From positions 220,538-284,537 of the forward strand of contig CADCCF010000002.1 of NCBI GenBank assembly GCA_902799835.1: a stretch of 64,000 bases of DNA, read 5' to 3'. Below are positions 59,615 through 64,000 of the stretch, in pieces. The DNA comes from an uncultured Pseudomonadota bacterium. Lineage in GTDB: Bacteria; Pseudomonadota; Alphaproteobacteria; RF32; CAG-239. Position 1 is the stretch's first letter. The number at the start of each line of letters is the position of its first letter. The notes under the pieces were generated by a model. That model was not told where the DNA came from. It was given only the letters and a program-made list of their open reading frames with translations, and made no database searches. A program made the position numbers and the translations under genes.

Positions 59615-61237
59615 ATGAAGAACATCATCTTCACATTCATCGCCATCGTCGCCACAATGTTCGCCACCTCTTGCCAGAAAGAGTGGAGTGAGGAAATCGC
59701 TGCTGCTCAGCACGAAGCAGTGGTAAACGAGTGGCACGTTGCCCCTGTTGACGGTATCTTCGGCAACGCCGAAGTGCAGTTCCGTTGCCTCGACAGTTTC
59801 ACTGTCGATTTCCGCGGTCAGCACTATGAGGCTAGCCATTATTGCCACAGCACCTACCGCATCTTTGGTGGTGATGTTGAGGCAAACGTAGAGAGCCTCA
59901 ATGGGTGCTACAACGTCGAGGCCGACGGCACCATCGCCAACACCAACCTCTACCTCACCTTCGTGGAGGACAAGGTCGAAAGTGCGCTGGTAAACATCGC
60001 CGGAATCCCCGATCCCGTCGATTACAGCAATCGTTTCCGTCCTTGCCACTACGAGCCCTATCAGATTTGCTTCGACACCGAGGCAAAGAAGATTCGGGTT
60101 TACGGTGTTAACAAGGAAGAGGGCGATACCGCCGTCGCAAGTGGTGATTGGTACGGTGTAATTGTCCACAATGACACCACCGTCGTGGTTGAGTATGATA
60201 CGGTGATCCTCCGTGACACCATCATCACCCACGACACAATCCACCATCACGACACCATCATTTTCCACGACACCATCGTGCGCAATGACACTGTCATTAC
60301 CACGCGCACTACTCAGGCTACCACCGAGCATATCAGCTGGAACCCCACTGCAGTGATGCAGGGAGGCTACCTCTGTGTGTACGGCACGGATCGCCTGACC
60401 GTCGTCGTTTTCGAAAATGGTGTGCAGGTGAGCAGCAACAGCACCACCTACCAGCACCGCACTCGTTATGCGGTAACTGGTATCGCTGGCCTGACGCTGC
60501 CCAGTGGCACCAACACTTGCGTCAATATTGTTAATGGTCAGCTGACCATCAACGGCAATGTCATCACCACCACTTTCGTGGATGATGTCATTACTGACGC
60601 AGCCGTTGTTGTCAATGGTGTTAATTACAAGTCGCAGCTGACCCCGTGTCATGCGACAGCCGTCAAGTGGTGCTTCAACAACGGCAATGCCGTTTGCCAC
60701 TTTGACGATGCCAACACCACCGACATCGCCACCTACACCACCACCTACACCACCGAGATCCCGACCACTCCTCTGTTCCCCAACGCCGTCGGCGCTTGGG
60801 CTTCGGATGAGTATACGACAGCTGTCGTAACCTCAATGAGCCAGCGCATCACGAATGTGATTGTAATCGAGCAGGTTGGCTCGAATTACAAATACTTCCG
60901 TGGTGTACTCACCGCCGGTATGACCAGAGCCGATTTTGACTCTGTCTCCATTACCGCCACCGAGTATACTTGGCTTATGGGGAAGATAGCCGCCGGCTAC
61001 GTTCCTGCCATTGTCGCTGACCACAACAGCACTGCCGAATATCGCGGAGCTGTGAAGTCAGAAGACCAGAGTTCGTACTGGAAGCTCACTTATGACATTC
61101 AGGCAGGTACTGCCTATGTCATGAGCCAGAGCGCCTGGACGATTTCCGGTTACAATGGCCGTAACGCCAATCGCGGCGTTATGAACGCCACCACTGGAAA
61201 GTTGGTGGCCGACGGAATAACCCTGCAGGTGCGCTAA
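59615..61237 (+). CDS. Bacteroidales-like surface lipoprotein
   Basis: 540 residues with a short lipoprotein signal ending FATSC (Cys about residue 20, followed by Q-K). GC is visibly higher than in neighbouring genes, with frequent GCC, ACC, AAC and CTC codons, and there is no Shine-Dalgarno, as in Bacteroidetes. The middle has a 'D-T-I/V' spacer (ILRDTIITHDTIHHHDTIIF and on) typical of Bacteroidetes surface proteins; it separates two strand-rich domains. I recognise no enzymatic motif. It is the first of two island genes. A carbohydrate- or host-binding role is possible but unsupported. Confidence 0.8.
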   Translation: MKNIIFTFIAIVATMFATSCQKEWSEEIAAAQHEAVVNEWHVAPVDGIFGNAEVQFRCLDSFTVDFRGQHYEASHYCHSTYRIFGGDVEANVESLNGCYNVEADGTIANTNLYLTFVEDKVESALVNIAGIPDPVDYSNRFRPCHYEPYQICFDTEAKKIRVYGVNKEEGDTAVASGDWYGVIVHNDTTVVVEYDTVILRDTIITHDTIHHHDTIIFHDTIVRNDTVITTRTTQATTEHISWNPTAVMQGGYLCVYGTDRLTVVVFENGVQVSSNSTTYQHRTRYAVTGIAGLTLPSGTNTCVNIVNGQLTINGNVITTTFVDDVITDAAVVVNGVNYKSQLTPCHATAVKWCFNNGNAVCHFDDANTTDIATYTTTYTTEIPTTPLFPNAVGAWASDEYTTAVVTSMSQRITNVIVIEQVGSNYKYFRGVLTAGMTRADFDSVSITATEYTWLMGKIAAGYVPAIVADHNSTAEYRGAVKSEDQSSYWKLTYDIQAGTAYVMSQSAWTISGYNGRNANRGVMNATTGKLVADGITLQVR

Positions 61238-61299
61238 AATGCCTAACTCTTGTCGGATAAATACCGACCGAGGATAAAGCAACTCTACATCCCTCTATT

Positions 61300-61361
61300 A
61301 GCAGCGCTCTCAACCCTCGGGAGCGGGGCGCTGCTCGGTTTTTGATTTTTTTGATTTTTTT
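61300..61361 (+). terminator. Hairpin with T-tract between the island genes
   Basis: AGCAGCGC (61300-61307) pairs with GCGCTGCT (61328-61335); an inner CTC/GAG is also possible, followed by T-rich DNA up to the next start codon. A smaller GTCGG/CCGAC hairpin is at 61252-61268. It may attenuate the second gene. Confidence 0.6.
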
Positions 61362-61368
61362 TGTAAGT

Positions 61369-62556
61369 ATGACAACAAGATATATAACAGCCCTCGTCCT
61401 CGCCCTCATCCTAACCACTATGACCGCCAACGCCCAGCGTGATTCACGCCAGTGGCATGACGAGTACATTGTCACCGCCAGCGGCGGTTACGAGAAAAAT
61501 AGTGAGGGTGAAACCGGCTACCGCGCCGAGCTGAGCTACGACCATAGGATGTTTAAATCCAATGCCTTCCTAGGCATGATGGTTCATGGCTCGGCATTAA
61601 AGGCCGACGACCTCCACGACCACATATATGTGGTCGGCATGGATGTGGCACTGAGCTATCGTTTTCAGCTCGGCGCTGTTTACATCCAGCCCCGCGTATA
61701 TGGCGGACTAGGGATGGTGTCGCACAACACGGTTATGGAATCCGAACCTGATATGTTCGGAGACTATAACCGAATTGAGCGCCAGCAGTCCTATTTCGCC
61801 CCGGAAGTCGGGGGACGAATTGACGTCGGTGTGCAAATGGGCAAGTTTGGTATCGGAGCCTATGCTTCTTACACCAAACAGTTTGGGCAGTACGCTCCTA
61901 CAACAGTCAATGAAAATTTGACTGTAACAAGCGAGTGGTTAACCCAAACTCCCTTCAGCGCAGGCATTGCCATGCGGTGGGATGTTGACCATGGTGTTCG
62001 TCACCGTGGTGGTAACAACGTTCCGCTTATTGGCGCTCACGCCACCTATGGCAACAATGGTTTGGAGGCTTTCGTCAGCATCATCTTCCAAAGAAACACA
62101 GGCTTATTTTGGCTGTGGAAAGAAGATGAGGGATTGCGTGGTGAATATATAGCCTCAACCCATTACGGGCTTAGGTTCGGTGTGACCGACCCCGCAGGGT
62201 TGTGCCGCACATCGGCGCAGGTTGGCTACGGTCTGTTTTTCCACCCCGGCGGTCCTGAAAGCGTCCTTTGTTGGCGTGTGATGGGTTGGTTGGGAGTTGG
62301 TGAAAGTGCGACCGCTGCCACTACGCAATCCGGCGAGGCTGTGGGACGTTTTGGTACCGTCCAAGCCACCCCCAAGGGTAACCTGGAAGCTGATTTTATC
62401 CTCCACTTTGGCCGATTTGATTTCATGGTCAAGGGTGGCGTAGGATATCAGGTTACCCCAGGTACGCAGACCAGCGGAGCTAGCGTCCTTGTAGACAGCT
62501 CTAGCGACGCTCCGTTTTCGTACTACGGCGGCATAGGCGGTCAATTCGCCTTTTAA
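61369..62556 (+). CDS. Bacteroidales-like outer-membrane barrel protein
   Basis: 395 residues from the ATG at 61369 (an in-frame ATG at 61342 has less support). The signal peptide ends in TANAQ, with glutamine next, as is usual in Bacteroidetes. The mature protein alternates amphipathic strands and G/Y-rich turns (YRAELSYDHRMF, ALSYRFQLGAVYIQPRVYGGLG, GGIGGQFAF end) and ends in an aromatic, so an outer-membrane barrel is likely. GC and codon use match the preceding lipoprotein, not the host. With it, it may make a surface complex; the function is unknown. Confidence 0.78.
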   Translation: MTTRYITALVLALILTTMTANAQRDSRQWHDEYIVTASGGYEKNSEGETGYRAELSYDHRMFKSNAFLGMMVHGSALKADDLHDHIYVVGMDVALSYRFQLGAVYIQPRVYGGLGMVSHNTVMESEPDMFGDYNRIERQQSYFAPEVGGRIDVGVQMGKFGIGAYASYTKQFGQYAPTTVNENLTVTSEWLTQTPFSAGIAMRWDVDHGVRHRGGNNVPLIGAHATYGNNGLEAFVSIIFQRNTGLFWLWKEDEGLRGEYIASTHYGLRFGVTDPAGLCRTSAQVGYGLFFHPGGPESVLCWRVMGWLGVGESATAATTQSGEAVGRFGTVQATPKGNLEADFILHFGRFDFMVKGGVGYQVTPGTQTSGASVLVDSSSDAPFSYYGGIGGQFAF

Positions 62557-62605
62557 TAAATAAAGTCGTGACCCGACATAAACATGGGGCACGTAAAAAT
62601 AATAC

Positions 62606-62674
62606 AAGTCGTCTGAGGCGAGCGAAAGCAATCAATCACCGCAAGGTGGGCGAAAGCTTCGCACCTCAGAAGAC
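62606..62674 (+). ncRNA. Branched structured RNA candidate at the island's right end
   Basis: GTCTGAGG (62611-62618) pairs with CCTCAGA-a-GAC (62664-62673). Inside are CACC-gcaa-GGTG (62637-62648) and GCGAA-agc-TTCGC (62650-62662), plus a GCGAAAGC motif. It resembles a three-way junction. A strong terminator follows. Confidence 0.5.
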
Positions 62675-62689
62675 ATAAAAATAAACCTT

Positions 62690-62736
62690 TTACCCAAGGA
62701 GCAGCGCGAGCTGCCCCTTGGGTTTTTTTTTGTTTT
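62690..62736 (+). terminator. Strong terminator
   Basis: CCCAAGG-a-GCAGC / GCTGC-c-CCTTGGG around a gcga loop, followed by T9. Confidence 0.9.
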
Positions 62737-62772
62737 AAAATGTCTAAAAATAATCATTAATAAATCAATAAT

Positions 62773-62812
62773 GTCATGGCTAGAGCGAGCAAAGCGAACG
62801 GAATTAGCCATC
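62773..62812 (+). repeat. Short palindromic repeat, copy E
   Basis: GTCATGGCTAGAG ... GGAATTAGCCATC; the outer CC/GG of other copies is replaced by GGCTA / TAGCC, still pairing. Confidence 0.65.
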
Positions 62813-62833
62813 TTCGAATTAATAAAATCCGAA

Positions 62834-62869
62834 GATGCCTTACTCAGCCCTACGGGCTTCGGGCATGAC
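62834..62869 (-). repeat. Short palindromic repeat, copy F
   Basis: On the minus strand GTCATGCCCGAAGCCC-gta-GGGCTGAGTAAGGCATC. Confidence 0.65.
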
Positions 62870-62881
62870 AAAATCGATAAT

Positions 62882-62922
62882 GTCACCCCTGAGCAGTCTT
62901 TAGACTGCGAATTAGGGGTCTA
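62882..62922 (+). repeat. Short palindromic repeat, copy G
   Basis: GTCACCCCTGAG-CAGTC-ttta-GACTG-CGAATTAGGGGTC. Confidence 0.75.
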
Positions 62923-63038
62923 CATATTATATTTATCCCGACTCGGAAAAATTTTTTCAACAAAATAACTTTCATTAACCAATCAGTAATAAATTTTTGT
63001 TAGTGTTACATTAGATTTTAAGTATATTTGGGAGATTT

Positions 63039-63656
63039 ATGATGAATAAATTGGCAAAATTAGCTGCAGTAGCGCTTGTATCAAGTTTTATTTTATCACC
63101 GGCAGCTGAGGCTCGCGACGGATTCTATTTGGCTGTTCGCGGTGGTTTGGTTTGGAATAATTTTAACTCTAAAGATGATGCAGTGACCGAAACATCTCAA
63201 TCTGATGTCGGACGTGCTAATGAATTTTCTGCCGCTGTTGGTTATCGTTACAAATTTTTCCGCGGTGAGTTTGAATTTATTAATCGTCAAGACACCGATG
63301 AGCCGTTTCATGATACAACCGGTGCACATACAGCTGATTTGTCTTTAGGTTCTACTTCTTATATGTTTAACGGTTATATTGATTTTCTGCCCAACTATTG
63401 GATTAGTCCTTTCATCACCGGTGGTATTGGTTGGAGTAAATTGGAATTTACTCATAAAGAGCTCGGTATATTGGGTAAAACAGATAAGTGGAAAAAGAGT
63501 TCAGCTTTCACTTGGCAAGCCGGTGCCGGTTTGAGTATCCGCATCAACAAATGCCTCAACATCGATACCGGTTATCGTTATTGGACTTTGGGTAAAATCA
63601 GAAGTGCCGAAGTTAATGCTCATGAATGGTTTGCCGGATTGCGCTTTACCTTCTAA
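63039..63656 (+). CDS. Outer-membrane beta-barrel protein
   Basis: 205 residues with a signal peptide (about 1-26, after EAR or AAEA). The mature protein is a small barrel (GFYLAVRGGLVWNNFNS, EFSAAVGYRYKFFRGEFEF, WISPFITGGIGWSKLEF, ACLNIDTGYRYW-like strands) ending in RFTF, typical of the OmpA-like / Opa-type porin-family proteins. GC and codon use are host-like. GGGAG lies before the first of two ATGs. Confidence 0.85.
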   Translation: MMNKLAKLAAVALVSSFILSPAAEARDGFYLAVRGGLVWNNFNSKDDAVTETSQSDVGRANEFSAAVGYRYKFFRGEFEFINRQDTDEPFHDTTGAHTADLSLGSTSYMFNGYIDFLPNYWISPFITGGIGWSKLEFTHKELGILGKTDKWKKSSAFTWQAGAGLSIRINKCLNIDTGYRYWTLGKIRSAEVNAHEWFAGLRFTF

Positions 63657-63673
63657 GCCTTATAAAAACTACC

Positions 63674-63708
63674 AAAAACCGCAAGAATCACCTCTTGCGG
63701 TTTTTTTA
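63674..63708 (+). terminator. Terminator after the outer-membrane gene
   Basis: aaaccgcaaga / tcttgcggttt stem with T7. Confidence 0.85.
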
Positions 63709-63737
63709 TACTTTTAAATATATATATATGCTACACC

Positions 63738-63787
63738 GAATCACCATTTTGGAGTCGCCGACCGTCCGAATCGCCAAAAGCCGATTC
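63738..63787. other. Cluster of four GANTC sites
   Basis: GANTC at 63738, 63752, 63768 and 63783, in the 150 bp before the strong promoter at the window's right edge. Possible GcrA/CcrM control. Confidence 0.55.
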
Positions 63788-63885
63788 TGAACAGTTTTTA
63801 CCAATTATGTGTATAAAAAATTTTATTGAAAATCATAGTGTTATAATTTCAGGAAATAAAATTACACTTTTTTTAAAAAATAGTG

Positions 63886-63914
63886 TTGACATTTTTTTGG
63901 TGCGGGCATATACA
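63886..63914 (+). promoter_or_regulatory. Strong sigma-70 promoter at the right edge
   Basis: TTGACA (63886-63891) and TATACA (63909-63914), exactly 17 bp apart. The next ~85 bp to the window edge contain no start codon with ribosome-binding site; the purine-rich, unstructured leader resembles a stable-RNA operon leader, but the gene lies outside. Confidence 0.65.
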
Positions 63915-64000
63915 CTAGCTCACCAGTGCGATTAAAGCATTGGTGGTTATAGAAATGAGTAGATAAGAAATAAGAGGATACGCAGACAGTATTGTGTGAC

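Noticed and set aside
59579..60700. Open frame of 373 codons opposite the island lipoprotein gene
   Set aside because: High GC lowers stop-codon frequency on the opposite strand. The plus-strand gene has a signal peptide and lipobox, while this one has no recognisable start signal or domain.

Overview
The window looks like a chromosome segment of an AT-rich, flagellated, rod-shaped alphaproteobacterium related to the Rhodospirillales or to uncultured gut lineages. The evidence is a GcrA homologue, a TrcR/DUF1013 cell-cycle regulator, a Caulobacter-type FlbD, an RpoH-type sigma factor, the zapA - 6S RNA - YmdB-like order, and a ribosomal protein L31 without the zinc cysteines. All identifications come from reading the sequence; no searches were run.

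Layout. 0-7 kb: end of an Mla phospholipid-transport locus (mlaA fragment, mlaC), a giant protein of unknown function, and an HxlR regulator divergent from a FadL-type outer-membrane protein. 6.9-17.6 kb: a compact flagellar operon (fliF, fliG, fliH, fliN, flbD, flhA, a MinD/FlhG-like ATPase, a FliK-like protein and a membrane J-domain protein), then an RpoH sigma factor. 18.6-26.7 kb: tRNA-Met with a partial duplicate, secreted and porin-like proteins, a three-gene retropepsin / inactive transglutaminase / ATP-grasp operon, a cyclophilin, and TrcR with a histone-H1-like tail. 26.7-33.3 kb: a membrane protein, rpmE, an OmpA-domain protein, a metal-site-less SuhB relative behind efp, a zapA pair, a probable 6S RNA and a YmdB-like protein. 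33.3-36.1 kb: a flagellin carrying an inserted beta-helix-like domain, bracketed by dispersed repeats, with a G10 tract, a nested-stem structure and a GANTC cluster upstream. 36-49 kb: rpoZ with an acidic tail, gcrA, a U32/TrhP-like protein, ddl, miaA and the mreBCD-mrdA-rodA elongation operon. 49-57.7 kb: two tandem degenerate EAL proteins, an HNH nuclease with a SUKH immunity protein, NfeD and stomatin proteins, HU, and an NlpC/P60-like protein. 57.7-59.1 kb: three tRNAs embedded in repeats. 59.2-62.7 kb: an island of two Bacteroidales-looking cell-surface genes with visibly higher GC. 62.8-64 kb: structural repeats, an outer-membrane barrel gene, and a strong promoter running off the end.

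The strongest novelty candidates are: (1) partial duplications of tRNA 3' ends with their terminators, at tRNA-Met and tRNA-Val, each enclosing a related element of about 100 nt; (2) a family of short palindromic repeats whose flanks are conserved while the inner stems change on both sides, clustered around the island and the flagellin; (3) the beta-helix flagellin with a possible slippage-controlled promoter; (4) the Bacteroidales-like two-gene island with its structured leader and tail.
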